Translations under genes and position numbers: made by a program
Notes under the pieces: generated by a model
What the model saw: only the letters and a program-made list of their open reading frames with translations
What the model was told of the DNA's origin: nothing
Databases searched by the model: none
Shown here: positions 8,404 to 17,314 of the stretch, piece by piece
How the letters are laid out: the number at the start of each line of letters is the position of its first letter
Position numbering within the stretch: position 1 is the first letter of the stretch
From: Actinomyces minihominis
GTDB lineage: Bacteria; Actinomycetota; Actinomycetes; Actinomycetales; Actinomycetaceae
Direction of reading: 5' to 3'
NCBI RefSeq assembly: GCF_900187855.1
Contig: NZ_FYEG01000004.1
Location: forward strand, 62,001-126,000
DNA: 64,000 nt

Positions 8404-9586
8404 CGGTTAGTCCCTTCGCCTGAGGCCGGTTGGCAATGACAATGGTCGCCACGGTCACCACCACGAAGGCCAGTAGTGAGGCGATGTCGAGGGCGCCCCC
8501 GAACTGCCAGGCCCCCTCCGCCAGACGTGCGCCGGCGAGGACGCGAATGATGAGGCCCAGCTGCAGCGTTCCCCACACGGCCCACATTGCCCGGTTGTAG
8601 GGCAGGTCACGGCGGGCAATCGCGGGAACGATGACCGGGGCGTGTGCGAGGACCATGGAGAGTGCGAAACCAATTGTCAGTGAGTGGACCACGGTGTCGT
8701 AGCCGTAACCAGAGAAGACAGGACCACGGATCACCCAGATTCCGCCGGCAACCAGCAGCCAGGCATAACCGGCCAGCATGCAGGCAGCCATGTAGCGGGC
8801 GGCCCCCTGAAGGCGAATGGTCTTGAGGGCGATGTCATGGGCGGCGGTGTCAAGGGCCAGGACAATAAGGGCCAGACCCAGCAGTGGATAGCCGAGCTGA
8901 GCATTGAACAGCGTGGCGATGAGGGCGACGGTGGCGACCAGGGTTTCAGCGAGGACACGGGCCTCTGTACTGCCCCGCGCGAATGTGAAGCGAGCCAGTT
9001 CCAGCCGCTCACCGATGATGGTGAAGACCAGGAACATCGCCCACCAGGGCACCACCTGGGCGGCTTCAAAGCCGCGTCCCCACAGCAGGATTCCGGCGAA
9101 GCCGAGCAGCGCACCCAGGCCCTGAATCAGCACGGCGACCATGGGCTGCTTGCGCCACACCACCACGTACATGGCGACAAGGAGTGCCATGGAGAGTGCC
9201 CAGGCCAGCGCCGGGAAAAGACGGGTGGCCTCTGGCCCGAGGAGGGCAAGTTGCGCGAGAGCGACGACGGTCGCGGCGACACTGGCCGCAGGCGACAGGT
9301 AGGCCCACAGGGAACTGCGCCTGCGGTCCGACTGCAACGCTACTGCGCGCTCCAGGGCGATGGCCGTCCCCAGGAAGCCGAACACCATCAGGACTCCGTG
9401 CAGGTTCGCCAAGTCCATCGCTGGCACCGGAGCTGAAAGCCCCAGGCGCAGCAGGGCCGCATCGAGGCCACCCAGAAGGGCAACCATGGCGCCGATCAGC
9501 AGTGCCAGGCGACCCCACGGCAGTGGGGTTCGGACGGCTGGCACTTGCGAGGGGGCTGGCCCTGAAGCAGGTTCGCTAGTAGACAC
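8396..9586 (-). CDS. NnrS-like heme-copper membrane protein
   Basis: A 396-residue, 12-helix membrane protein. The signature LHGVLMVFGFLGTAIALERAVAL in helix 2 and VHSLTIGFALSMVLAHAPVIVPAI late in the protein match the pattern of NnrS, a heme- and copper-containing protein linked to resistance to nitric oxide in denitrifiers. The start is GTG; a near-consensus promoter places the -10 box (GATAAT) only 6 nt upstream, so the mRNA is probably leaderless. First gene of the unit that goes on to a second membrane protein, the NirK-like oxidase and a DUF218 protein. Family membership rests on motif similarity; exact orthology is unproven. Confidence 0.7.
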   Translation of the reverse strand: MSTSEPASGPAPSQVPAVRTPLPWGRLALLIGAMVALLGGLDAALLRLGLSAPVPAMDLANLHGVLMVFGFLGTAIALERAVALQSDRRRSSLWAYLSPAASVAATVVALAQLALLGPEATRLFPALAWALSMALLVAMYVVVWRKQPMVAVLIQGLGALLGFAGILLWGRGFEAAQVVPWWAMFLVFTIIGERLELARFTFARGSTEARVLAETLVATVALIATLFNAQLGYPLLGLALIVLALDTAAHDIALKTIRLQGAARYMAACMLAGYAWLLVAGGIWVIRGPVFSGYGYDTVVHSLTIGFALSMVLAHAPVIVPAIARRDLPYNRAMWAVWGTLQLGLIIRVLAGARLAEGAWQFGGALDIASLLAFVVVTVATIVIANRPQAKGLTDG

Positions 9587-9592
9587 CTGTTC

Positions 9593-9620
9593 ATTATCTC
9601 AGCTCAGGTAAACCTAACAA
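9593..9620 (-). promoter_or_regulatory. Promoter of the NnrS-like/NirK-like unit with palindromic operator candidate
   Basis: Read on the minus strand: -35 TTGTTA (9615-9620), 16-bp spacer, -10 GATAAT (9593-9598), then 6 nt to the GTG at 9586. An imperfect palindrome TTAGGTTTACCTGA (9604-9617) fills the spacer, a classic repressor position. The half-site resembles, but does not match in full, a DtxR/IdeR iron box. Confidence 0.6.
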
Positions 9621-9656
9621 AGCCCCCGGGTGCGGTTCACACCTGTCAAAATCGAC

Positions 9657-10811
9657 CTAGGCCAGCTGGTACATCCAACCGTGGCGATCCTCTACGGTGC
9701 CGCGTTGGATACCACCCAGTTCTTCAAGCAGTTGCTTCGTCACCTGATCACCGTCAAGGCTGACATCAAAGCCCTCGCCTGCCAGCCTTCCAATCGGGGT
9801 GACGATGGCGGCCGTGCCGCAGGCAAACATCTCGACCACCTCACCCGATTCGATGGATTTAACCAGCCAGTCGAGTGCGACGGGAGCCTCTTCAACCACT
9901 GTGCCCCGGTCCCGCAGCAGGGTAATGATGGCGCTGCGAGTCCCGCCCTCAAGGATGGTTCCCGTGAGGCGAGGGGTCATCACCGACCCGTCCTTCTTGA
10001 CCAGGAAGACATTCATTCCCCCCAGCTCTTCCAGGTTCTGCTGGTTACCGTCGAGGTAGCAGACCTGGTCGAACCCCTTAGCCGCGGCCAACTGTTGCGG
10101 TAGCAGGGAGGCAGCGTAGTTGCCACCGGTCTTGGCATCCCCGGTTCCACCCTTAGCGGCGCGGTGGTACTGCGCAGTCACCCAGATGGAAACCCCCTTC
10201 ATCCCGCCCTTGAAGTAGGGGCCCACAGGGGAGGCAATCGCAATGAACTTGTAGTGGTGAGCCGGGCGCACCCCCACGAAAGCCTCATCGGCAATCATGA
10301 AGGGGCGCAGGTAGAGGGAAGAGTTGGGGGCGGATGGCACCCAGCGCTCATCGGCCCTTACCATCTGCACCAAGGAGCCCAGGAAGTCCTCGAGCGGAAT
10401 CTCCGGCATCGCCATGCGGCGAGCCGAATGGTTGAGGCGGGCGGCATTGAATCCGGGCCGGAAGGTCCAAATACTGCCGTCCTCCCAGCGGAAGGCCTTC
10501 ATACCCTCGAAGATCTCCTGGGAGTAGTGCAGGACCGAAGCAGCTGGCGAAAGCTGGAGGGGCCCGAAGGGAACCACCCTCTGGTTGTGCCAGCCCAGGT
10601 CAAGTGACCAGTCAGAAACTGCCATGTAGTCGCCGAAGCTCTCACCAAAAGCGAGCTCTTCCATCGCCTTCTCATATGCAGCATCACCTGCAGGATTGTG
10701 GTTGACCTCAACGGGGAAGCGCGCCGCCACGACGTCCGCGTCAGGCAGAACCTGACGGCGTACCTCCTCTTCGAGGGGGGTGGGAATCGGTGCGGAGTGC
10801 TCCTCGGTCAT
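9657..10811 (-). CDS. ilvE: Branched-chain amino acid aminotransferase
   Basis: PLP enzyme catalysing the last step of Val, Leu and Ile synthesis with glutamate as amino donor. The 384-residue protein has the Lys227 Schiff-base site in DAKTGGNYAAS, the glutamate-binding YLDGNQQNLEELGGMN region and the GTILEGGTRSAI phosphate-binding loop, all class IV aminotransferase features. The ATG at 10811 is preferred to an in-frame TTG 21 bp upstream because AAAGGG lies at suitable distance. It starts 37 bp after leuB and is the last gene of the ilvB-ilvN-ilvC-leuB-ilvE series. Confidence 0.95.
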   Translation of the reverse strand: MTEEHSAPIPTPLEEEVRRQVLPDADVVAARFPVEVNHNPAGDAAYEKAMEELAFGESFGDYMAVSDWSLDLGWHNQRVVPFGPLQLSPAASVLHYSQEIFEGMKAFRWEDGSIWTFRPGFNAARLNHSARRMAMPEIPLEDFLGSLVQMVRADERWVPSAPNSSLYLRPFMIADEAFVGVRPAHHYKFIAIASPVGPYFKGGMKGVSIWVTAQYHRAAKGGTGDAKTGGNYAASLLPQQLAAAKGFDQVCYLDGNQQNLEELGGMNVFLVKKDGSVMTPRLTGTILEGGTRSAIITLLRDRGTVVEEAPVALDWLVKSIESGEVVEMFACGTAAIVTPIGRLAGEGFDVSLDGDQVTKQLLEELGGIQRGTVEDRHGWMYQLA

Positions 10812-10848
10812 GGCCTGACCCTTTCGTTTCAATCCTGGTTGGTAACTT

Positions 10849-11913
10849 CTAGTTTAGATTTGCGAGAACCGCGTCGCCGACGGCGGTTGTGGGGCGCTTC
10901 GCGGCCTCCTCCGGGTGGTCCGCGCGCCACGCCATCTCGGTGTCAATCGCACGCTGAACCCGATCGGCGCCCTCATCAAGTCCCGCGTTTTGCAGCAGGA
11001 GGACAACGGATGCAATCGCTGCAATCGGATCCGCGATCCCCTGACCCGCAATATCCGGGGCTGAACCGTGCACCGGTTCAAACATCGAGGGGAAGGCCCC
11101 GTCCGCATTGATATTCCCCGAAGCCGCCAGACCGATTCCGCCCGTGATGGCAGCGGCCTCATCCGTGATGATGTCCCCGAACAGGTTGTCGGTGGCAATC
11201 ACGTCGAAGGACTGCGGCCGGGTCAGCAGGTGGATGGTGACGGCATCAATGTGCTGGTAGTCCACCCGGACCTCTGGGAACTCGGCACCGATCTGATCGG
11301 CCAGCCGCTTCCACAGGGAGCCCGCATGGACGAGGACGTTCATCTTGTGCACCAGTGTCAGGTGCTTTGCCGGACGCTGATCGGCAAGGGTGAAGGCGTA
11401 ACGCAGCAGGCGCTCGACACCAAAGGCCGTGTTGACGGAGACCTCGGTGGCGATCTCATGCTCGGTCCCGGTCCGGACCGTTCCACCGCTGCCCACGTAG
11501 AGACCCTCGGTGCCCTCACGCACCACGACAAAGTCGATGCCCTCGGGGTTCACCAGGGGTGAGGCCACACCCCGGTAGTGCTTCGAGGGACGCAGATTGA
11601 CGAAGTGGTCAAAGGCGAAACGCAGCTTGAGCAGCAGACCGCGCTCGAGGATACCCGGGGTCACCCGAGGATCCCCCACCGCCCCCAGCAGGATCGAGTC
11701 AAACTGAGCCAGTTCCGCCAGGTCACCCTCATCAAGAATGTGGCCGTCACGAAGGTAGCGATCGGCGCCGAGGTCGAAGTCAGTCACCTCCAGCGTCCTC
11801 TCACTACCTTCGAGCGCAGCTTCGAGTACACGGACTGCCTCCGCAGTCACCTCCTGGCCGATACCATCGCCGGGAATGACGGCGACGCGGAGGACAGAGC
11901 GTGTATCAATCAC
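10849..11913 (-). CDS. leuB: 3-isopropylmalate dehydrogenase
   Basis: NAD+-dependent oxidative decarboxylation of 3-isopropylmalate in leucine synthesis. At 354 residues it has the actinobacterial length and motifs: [12 protein letters not shown] at the start, [33 protein letters not shown], the LVHKMNVL catalytic Lys region, [14 protein letters not shown] metal site and [13 protein letters not shown]. The GTG start overlaps the ilvC stop (GTGA), implying translational coupling. leuA, leuC and leuD are not in the window. Confidence 0.95.
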   Translation of the reverse strand: MIDTRSVLRVAVIPGDGIGQEVTAEAVRVLEAALEGSERTLEVTDFDLGADRYLRDGHILDEGDLAELAQFDSILLGAVGDPRVTPGILERGLLLKLRFAFDHFVNLRPSKHYRGVASPLVNPEGIDFVVVREGTEGLYVGSGGTVRTGTEHEIATEVSVNTAFGVERLLRYAFTLADQRPAKHLTLVHKMNVLVHAGSLWKRLADQIGAEFPEVRVDYQHIDAVTIHLLTRPQSFDVIATDNLFGDIITDEAAAITGGIGLAASGNINADGAFPSMFEPVHGSAPDIAGQGIADPIAAIASVVLLLQNAGLDEGADRVQRAIDTEMAWRADHPEEAAKRPTTAVGDAVLANLN

Positions 11914-12935
11914 CTTGCAGCTGACCCATCAACGTAGTCGGAGTCGGCCTTGGACCAACCGAACTGGGCGCGCAGCTTCTTGCCGGTGGCCTCAATCGGG
12001 TGGGCCTCGCCCTCGGCGCGCAGCGCCTTGAACTCCTGGCCGCCATTGTCCTGATCCTCGATGAAGCGACGGGCAAAAGTACCGTCCTGGATGTCGTTGA
12101 GGACATCCTTCATCGATGCCTTAACCTGTTCGCCAATCACGCGAGGACCGGAAACGTAGTCACCGTATTCAGCGGTGTCCGAGATCGACCAGCGCTGCTT
12201 GGTAATGCCGCCCTCCCAGATCAGGTCCACGATCAGCTTCATCTCGTGGAGGACCTCGAAGTAGGCGATCTCCGGCTGGTAGCCGGCCTCGGTCAGGGTC
12301 TCAAAGCCGTACTGGATCAGCTTCGAAACACCACCGCAGAGGACTGCCTGTTCACCGAAGAGGTCGGTCTCGGTCTCTTCCGTGAAGGTGGTCTCAATGG
12401 CGCCGGCGCGGGTCGCACCAATAGCCTTGGCGTAGGACAGGGCAAGGGGCCAGGCCTGGCCGCTGGCATCCTGCTCAACCGCCACAATGGCCGGGATTCC
12501 CTGGCCGTCCACGTAGGACTCGCGGACCTTATGACCCGGGCCCTTGGGGGCAACCATGCAGATGTCGTGGGTGGTGTCGGGCTTGATGTAGCCGTAGCGG
12601 ATATTGAAACCGTGGGCAAAGAACAGGGCGGCCTCGGGCTTCAGGTTGGGGGCAATCTGCTCTGCGTAGACGGAACGCTGGTGCTGGTCCGGGACCAGGA
12701 TCATGACGACATCGCCCTGGGCCACTGCGTCAGCTACCTCGGCGACCTGCAGGCCAGCGGCCTCGGCCTTTTCCCATGAGGACGAACCAGCGCGCAGACC
12801 AACCACAACGTCCACACCCGAGTCCTTGAGGTTCAGCGCGTGGGCGTGACCCTGCGAACCGTAACCAATGATCGCAACCTTCTTGGAGCGAATCAGGTCG
12901 ATGTCGGCGTCGTTTTCGTAGTAAACCTTAGCCAC
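11910..12935 (-). CDS. ilvC: Ketol-acid reductoisomerase, class I
   Basis: Isomerises and reduces acetolactate or acetohydroxybutyrate with NADPH and Mg2+. The 341-residue length indicates the short class I form. The N-terminal Rossmann domain has [13 protein letters not shown], and the LRAGSSSW loop carries the Arg/Ser pattern typical of NADPH specificity. The C-terminal knotted domain shows [27 protein letters not shown] and SDTAEYGDY, the metal-binding Asp/Glu motifs. GTG start with AAGGAG 6 nt upstream; the ilvN stop and this start share one base (TAGTG). Confidence 0.96.
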   Translation of the reverse strand: MAKVYYENDADIDLIRSKKVAIIGYGSQGHAHALNLKDSGVDVVVGLRAGSSSWEKAEAAGLQVAEVADAVAQGDVVMILVPDQHQRSVYAEQIAPNLKPEAALFFAHGFNIRYGYIKPDTTHDICMVAPKGPGHKVRESYVDGQGIPAIVAVEQDASGQAWPLALSYAKAIGATRAGAIETTFTEETETDLFGEQAVLCGGVSKLIQYGFETLTEAGYQPEIAYFEVLHEMKLIVDLIWEGGITKQRWSISDTAEYGDYVSGPRVIGEQVKASMKDVLNDIQDGTFARRFIEDQDNGGQEFKALRAEGEAHPIEATGKKLRAQFGWSKADSDYVDGSAAR

Positions 12936-13456
12936 TATTTCTCCTTAATTTGGTCGGTCAGTGACCGCGGGCTGCGGCTCAGAGCCACCGCACCTGATTG
13001 AACAATTTCCAGCACGCCGTAGGGCTCAAGGCTCTCAAGCAGTGCTTCCAGTTTTCCTAGGGTCCCCACCGATTCGATGATGACCCGGTTCGGTGCCACG
13101 TGAATGACGTGGGCGCGGAACAGGTCAACGATTTGCAGAACCGCCGTCCTCGTCGAATCATCGGCTCGAACCTTCAGCAGCAACATACGTCGTTCAACGC
13201 TGTCATCGGCGGGTAGTTCCACAACCTTGAGGACGTTGACTAACTTGTTGAGCTGCTTGGTAACCTGCTCCAGCGGCTGGTCCTGGGCGTCGACGATGAT
13301 GGTCATACGAGAGATATCTGGGTGCTCAGTCTCTCCCACCGTCAGCGACTTGATGTTGAAGGCGCGGCGTGCGAAAAGCCCCGCGACTCGCGTCAGAACA
13401 CCGGGCTTGTTCTCTACCAGAACAGTCAGGGTGTGTAGATGCTCAGCCATGCTCAC
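12935..13456 (-). CDS. ilvN: Acetolactate synthase small (regulatory) subunit
   Basis: Regulatory subunit that activates IlvB and confers valine feedback inhibition. The 173-residue protein opens with an ACT domain ([30 protein letters not shown], about 8-80) followed by the ALS_ss C-terminal domain ([12 protein letters not shown]...). The valine-site region [11 protein letters not shown] is intact. Two starts are possible: GTG at 13456, overlapping the ilvB stop as GTGA, or ATG two codons later; the coupled GTG is listed. Confidence 0.95.
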   Translation of the reverse strand: MSMAEHLHTLTVLVENKPGVLTRVAGLFARRAFNIKSLTVGETEHPDISRMTIIVDAQDQPLEQVTKQLNKLVNVLKVVELPADDSVERRMLLLKVRADDSTRTAVLQIVDLFRAHVIHVAPNRVIIESVGTLGKLEALLESLEPYGVLEIVQSGAVALSRSPRSLTDQIKEK

Positions 13457-15207
13457 TCGTCCTCATCCCAAATCGGTGCAATGCCACGTGCAAAGCGAAT
13501 GTCGTCATTTGAAACTCCGGCAGCCACCATCGGCCAAACCATGGCGTCCTTTGAAACCCTGAAGTCAATCAGGACCGGACGGTCGTTGATCGACAGGGCC
13601 CACTTGATCGCCTCGTCAACGTCCTCTTCCTTTTCGACGCGGCGGGCCGGCATTGAATAGGCCTCCGCCAGCGCAACGAAGTCGGGAACCTGACGTTCCA
13701 CGCCGACATTGAGGTCGGTGTTTGAGTAGCGCTCCCCGTAGAACAGGTTCTGCCACTGCCGCACCATGCCGAGGACGGTGTTGTTGATGAGGGCGACCTT
13801 GACGGGAATGTTGTTGGTGACGGCCGTGGCGAACTCCTGGAGTGTCATCTGCAGCGAACCGTCGCCGTCAATCACCCACACCGTGTTATCCGGGTTGGCC
13901 ACCTTGGCGCCAATGCCCGCTGGCAGACCGTAGCCCATGGTGCCGAGGCCGGCTGAGGTCACGAAGTGGCGCGGCTTCTCAATCTTCAGGAACTGAGCGG
14001 CCCACATCTGGTGCTGGCCCACGCCCGTGGTGTAGATCGCGTCCGGGCCCGACAGTTCGGAGAGACGTGAGAGCACGTACTGCGGTGCCATCAGCCCGTC
14101 CTCTGGATCCGTCCAACCCAGAGGGTAGGACTCACGCAGTCGGTCGAGGTAGCGCCACCAGCCGGACAGGTCCTCACGGTAGGTCGACGGAAGTGCGTCG
14201 GGCAGGGCCTTGTTGAGGCCCTCAATCACGGCCTTGAGGTCACCGACAATCGGGACGTCCGAGGTGCGGTTCTTCGAGATCTCAGCCGGGTCGATGTCGA
14301 CGTGGATAATCTTCGCCCTCGGGGCAAAAGTGTCGAGGCGCCCGGTGACGCGGTCATCGAAGCGGGCCCCAAGGGTGATGAGCAGGTCCGCCCTCTGCAG
14401 CGCGCCAACCGCGGCGACTGTGCCGTGCATACCGGGCATGCCGAGGTTATGGCGGTCGCTGTCAGGAATGGCGCCGCGTGCGGGAAGGGTGGTGACAACC
14501 GGGGCGTCGGTCAGCTCCACCAGTTTCATCAGGGCGTCAGAAGCTCCGGAACGGATGATGCCACCCCCGACGTAAAGGACGGGCGCATCGGACTGGGCGA
14601 TCGCGGCTGCGGCTGCGCGAATCTGCTTCTGCGACGGCTTGGTCGGCACCTTGTAACCCGGAATATCGAACGCGGGAGGCCAGGAGAACTGAAGCTCCGA
14701 AGTCTGGGCATCCTTGGTGATGTCAACAAGGACGGGACCGGGACGACCGGTAGCAGCGATGTGGAAGGCCTCGGCGATGCGCGAGGGAATCTCCGCGGCA
14801 CTGGTAACCAGGAACGAGTGTTTGGTGATCGGCATCGATGCCCCCACCACGTCGGCTTCCTGGAAAGCATCCGAGCCAATCAGAGAGGCGCCAACCTGGC
14901 CCGTGATAACCACAATCGGAACCGAGTCAAGGTTGGCATCAGCAAGTGCTGTCATCACATTCATGGCAGCCGGGCCGGAGGTGACGATGGCGCACCCAAC
15001 CTGACCGCTGGTGATTGCATAGCCCTCAGCTGCGTGACCCGCACCCTGTTCGTGGCGAATCAGGATATGGCGAATCTTGGAATCCATCAGGGGGTCGTAG
15101 GTGGGAAGAATGGCGCCGCCCGGCATACCGAAAACTTCCTTCACCCCCAGCTCTTCGAGGGAGCGAACAATCGCCTCCGCCCCCGTCATGGTCTGGCTTT
15201 TAGTCAC
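13453..15207 (-). CDS. ilvB: Acetolactate synthase large (catalytic) subunit
   Basis: Thiamine-diphosphate and FAD enzyme making acetolactate and 2-aceto-2-hydroxybutyrate, the committed step of branched-chain synthesis. The 584-residue protein has the catalytic Glu53 in [14 protein letters not shown], the FAD region [11 protein letters not shown] and the ThDP motif [16 protein letters not shown] with NN downstream. One oddity: the usual TSGPGATN loop reads TSGPAAMN (residues 76-83). The GTG start is preceded by GGAGAA; GTGA overlap with ilvN follows. The transcript begins with a Val-rich leader peptide and attenuator at 15241-15375. Confidence 0.96.
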   Translation of the reverse strand: MTKSQTMTGAEAIVRSLEELGVKEVFGMPGGAILPTYDPLMDSKIRHILIRHEQGAGHAAEGYAITSGQVGCAIVTSGPAAMNVMTALADANLDSVPIVVITGQVGASLIGSDAFQEADVVGASMPITKHSFLVTSAAEIPSRIAEAFHIAATGRPGPVLVDITKDAQTSELQFSWPPAFDIPGYKVPTKPSQKQIRAAAAAIAQSDAPVLYVGGGIIRSGASDALMKLVELTDAPVVTTLPARGAIPDSDRHNLGMPGMHGTVAAVGALQRADLLITLGARFDDRVTGRLDTFAPRAKIIHVDIDPAEISKNRTSDVPIVGDLKAVIEGLNKALPDALPSTYREDLSGWWRYLDRLRESYPLGWTDPEDGLMAPQYVLSRLSELSGPDAIYTTGVGQHQMWAAQFLKIEKPRHFVTSAGLGTMGYGLPAGIGAKVANPDNTVWVIDGDGSLQMTLQEFATAVTNNIPVKVALINNTVLGMVRQWQNLFYGERYSNTDLNVGVERQVPDFVALAEAYSMPARRVEKEEDVDEAIKWALSINDRPVLIDFRVSKDAMVWPMVAAGVSNDDIRFARGIAPIWDEDE

Positions 15208-15240
15208 GGTCTGTTCTCCGTCCTAGTTGGTCCTGGCAAC

Positions 15241-15314
15241 AAAAAACCCCCGCATAGGTAATGCGTGGGTATTAGGCGTGCGGACCATCTGTTAGACAGC
15301 AGGCGCCGCACGCC
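15241..15314 (-). promoter_or_regulatory. ilvB transcription attenuator (pause stem plus intrinsic terminator)
   Basis: On the minus strand the leader can form a 9-bp stem GGCGTGCGG (15306-15314) with CCGCACGCC (15275-15283), and then a terminator hairpin CCCACGCAT (15261-15269) with ATGCGGGGG (15247-15255; one A/G mismatch) followed by six T (15241-15246). The first arm starts about 4 nt after four consecutive Val codons of the leader peptide, so a ribosome stalled there would mask it. The freed CCGCA (15279-15283) could then pair with TGCGG (15250-15254) and break the terminator. This is the standard design of ilvBNC attenuators in actinobacteria. Confidence 0.85.
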
Positions 15315-15375
15315 CGGGTACAACGACCACGAGCGCAAAAGCTAGGACTGCCTGCAGGTTCTTCACGTCCCCCAT
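15292..15375 (-). CDS. ilvB leader peptide
   Basis: A 27-codon reading frame starting ATG and ending TAA. It encodes a Leu/Val-rich run, AFALVVVVPGR, with four adjacent Val codons at 15319-15330. The position (84 bp upstream of ilvB), the codon content and the terminator immediately after it identify a regulatory leader whose translation rate senses charged tRNA-Val and tRNA-Leu. No clear Shine-Dalgarno precedes the ATG, so it may be translated from a leaderless or near-leaderless transcript. Confidence 0.85.
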   Translation of the reverse strand: MGDVKNLQAVLAFALVVVVPGRAAPAV

Positions 15376-15595
15376 GTTAGGCGAGGACGTGCGCGACTGC
15401 TGTGTGTCTCACACTTTGGTTTCCACTCCTGTAAATCCGGGTTGATCGAAACCAGTCCCGGCCTCAAGGGGAGGGGAAACACCAGCATTTCGGCGGTGTG
15501 AGGTGCGGCGGATCGGGACCTTCTTCAGGGGAGGGCGCCGAAGCGTAACGTAAAATTTCGTTGTAAACCCCCCAACTGGCAGAAGGTGACTCGCG
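15376..15595. other. Divergent promoter region between ilvB leader and AspT-like transporter
   Basis: About 220 bp without a gene. Towards ilvB I see TTTACA (-35-like, near 15429-15434 on the minus strand) with no convincing -10, and a short inverted repeat GTGTG-TCT-CACAC (15402-15414). Towards the transporter a TAAAAT box lies at 15551-15556, and AGAAGGTGA (15581-15589) is its ribosome-binding site. No RNA gene or repeat was recognised. Confidence 0.35.
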
Positions 15596-17191
15596 TTGAC
15601 TGGCGTGTTCGAATACCTCGCGGAACAGCCGATTCTGTTCCTCTTCCTCCTGATCGGTGTCGGTATGGCATTCGGTCACATCAAAATCAAAGGCATCGGG
15701 CTGGGACCGGCGGCCGTCCTCTTCATAGCAGTGGCGACAGCCGCCTGGGCTGGTGAGCTCGGGGTCGACCTCGTCCTGCCACCCACCATCGGTACGCTCG
15801 GACTGGTCCTCTTCGCCTTTGCTATTGGCATCAACTCCGGCAACTCCTTCTTCCATAACCTCAAGACCGCCATCGGACCCATCCTGGTCATGGTCGTCCT
15901 CTTCATCATCACCGGTGGCGTCGCCTACCTGGTCGGCGTCAAAGTTTTCGGCCTCGACATCTCGGTGGCAGCCGGTACCTTTGCCGGCGCCGTCACCAAC
16001 ACCCCGGCCCTAGCTGCCGCCGGCGATGCCTCCGGGAACCCGGGCCAGGCCACAGTCGGCTACTCCATCGCCTACATCTTCGGCGTCCTCGGCATGATCG
16101 CGGCCTCCTATGCCGCTCTCGCCTACTCCAAGAATGACAAGGATGCCCCCACCCCGATTGCGAACCGAACGGTCCGCGTCGAACGCGAAGACCACCCCTT
16201 CGTCGGTGACCTCTACGAGAAGATGGGTGCCAAGGTCACCTTCTCCAGGCTTCGTCGCGGCGAAACCGGACCGATTACCCGGCCCGCTATGTCGGATACC
16301 CTCGACCCCGGCGACCTCATCACCGTGGTGGGCCCCACCGAGCTGGTGGCGAAAATGGCGAAGGAACTGGGACACGGCTCCTCACACTCACTGATGCGTG
16401 ACCGCACCTACCTGGACTTCCGTCGCATCACAGTCTCTGACCCCAAGGTGGCGGGACGGACCATAGGCAGCCTAGAGATGGCCAAGGACTACTCCGCCAC
16501 CATTTCCCGTGTTCGGCGCGGTGACATCGACCTGGTCGGAGAGCCGGGCCTGGTCCTGCAGCAGGGCGACCGGGTGCGTGTCGTCGCCCCCACCTCCAAG
16601 ATGGGGCAGATTACCAAGTTCTTCGGAGACTCGGCCCGCGGCCTGTCCGATATCAACCCGATCGCCCTCGGCCTCGGCATGGCCCTCGGTATCTTCATCG
16701 GTCACCTGGCGATTCCGCTGGGGGGTGGCTCTACATTCAGCATTGGAGCCGCAGCCGGAACCCTGATCATCGGCCTCATCTTCGGCAAGCTGGGACGCAT
16801 TGGTCCGTTCGTCACCGCGGTCCCGTTCACCGCTTCACAGGTTTTGCTTGAGATTGGCTTGCTGATCTTCCTGGCCCAGGCTGGCACCGTGGCAGGCGGT
16901 CAAATCATGGAGGCCTTCCGCGGTGGTTCCTGGGTCAAGATTCTCCTCCTTGGCATCATCCTCACCTCCATCATGGCCATCGGGCTCTACGTGACAATGC
17001 GCTGGATGTTCAAGATGGGTGGCACACGCCTCTCCGGCCTTCTCGGTGGCGCGCAGACCCAACCCGCGGTTCTCGCGTTCGCCAATGCTCGCACCGGCGA
17101 TGATCCTCGCGTTGCACTGGGCTATGCGCTGGTCTACCCCGTGGCAATGGTTGCGAAGATCCTGGTCGCCCAGGTGCTGGGCGGCCTGTAA
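15596..17191 (+). CDS. AspT/YidE/YbjL-family transporter with two RCK_C domains
   Basis: A 531-residue integral membrane protein of the aspartate:alanine exchanger superfamily. The two halves each have about five membrane helices (about 8-165 and 355-528), separated by a cytoplasmic region at about 190-345 holding two TrkA-C/RCK_C-like domains (VVGPTELVAKM and VVAPTSKMGQI mark their ends). The duplicated membrane motif is visible as FAGAVTNTPALAAAG in the first half and LLGGAQTQPAVLAFANA in the second, typical of this family. Likely an anion or dicarboxylate/amino acid transporter; the substrate is unknown. The start is TTG with AAGGTGA at 7-8 nt; a GTG three codons on is an alternative. Confidence 0.85.
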   Translation: MTGVFEYLAEQPILFLFLLIGVGMAFGHIKIKGIGLGPAAVLFIAVATAAWAGELGVDLVLPPTIGTLGLVLFAFAIGINSGNSFFHNLKTAIGPILVMVVLFIITGGVAYLVGVKVFGLDISVAAGTFAGAVTNTPALAAAGDASGNPGQATVGYSIAYIFGVLGMIAASYAALAYSKNDKDAPTPIANRTVRVEREDHPFVGDLYEKMGAKVTFSRLRRGETGPITRPAMSDTLDPGDLITVVGPTELVAKMAKELGHGSSHSLMRDRTYLDFRRITVSDPKVAGRTIGSLEMAKDYSATISRVRRGDIDLVGEPGLVLQQGDRVRVVAPTSKMGQITKFFGDSARGLSDINPIALGLGMALGIFIGHLAIPLGGGSTFSIGAAAGTLIIGLIFGKLGRIGPFVTAVPFTASQVLLEIGLLIFLAQAGTVAGGQIMEAFRGGSWVKILLLGIILTSIMAIGLYVTMRWMFKMGGTRLSGLLGGAQTQPAVLAFANARTGDDPRVALGYALVYPVAMVAKILVAQVLGGL

Positions 17192-17314
17192 GGGCAGCCA
17201 TACCGCGAGCGGGCGGGCCTGCCCGTTGATAATGTTGAAGAGTTCCTAACCCAGCTACATCTATCCCGACGCGCCCGCAAACCAGAGCGGTGAGCGTAGA
17301 AAGCGTTAGAAAAC

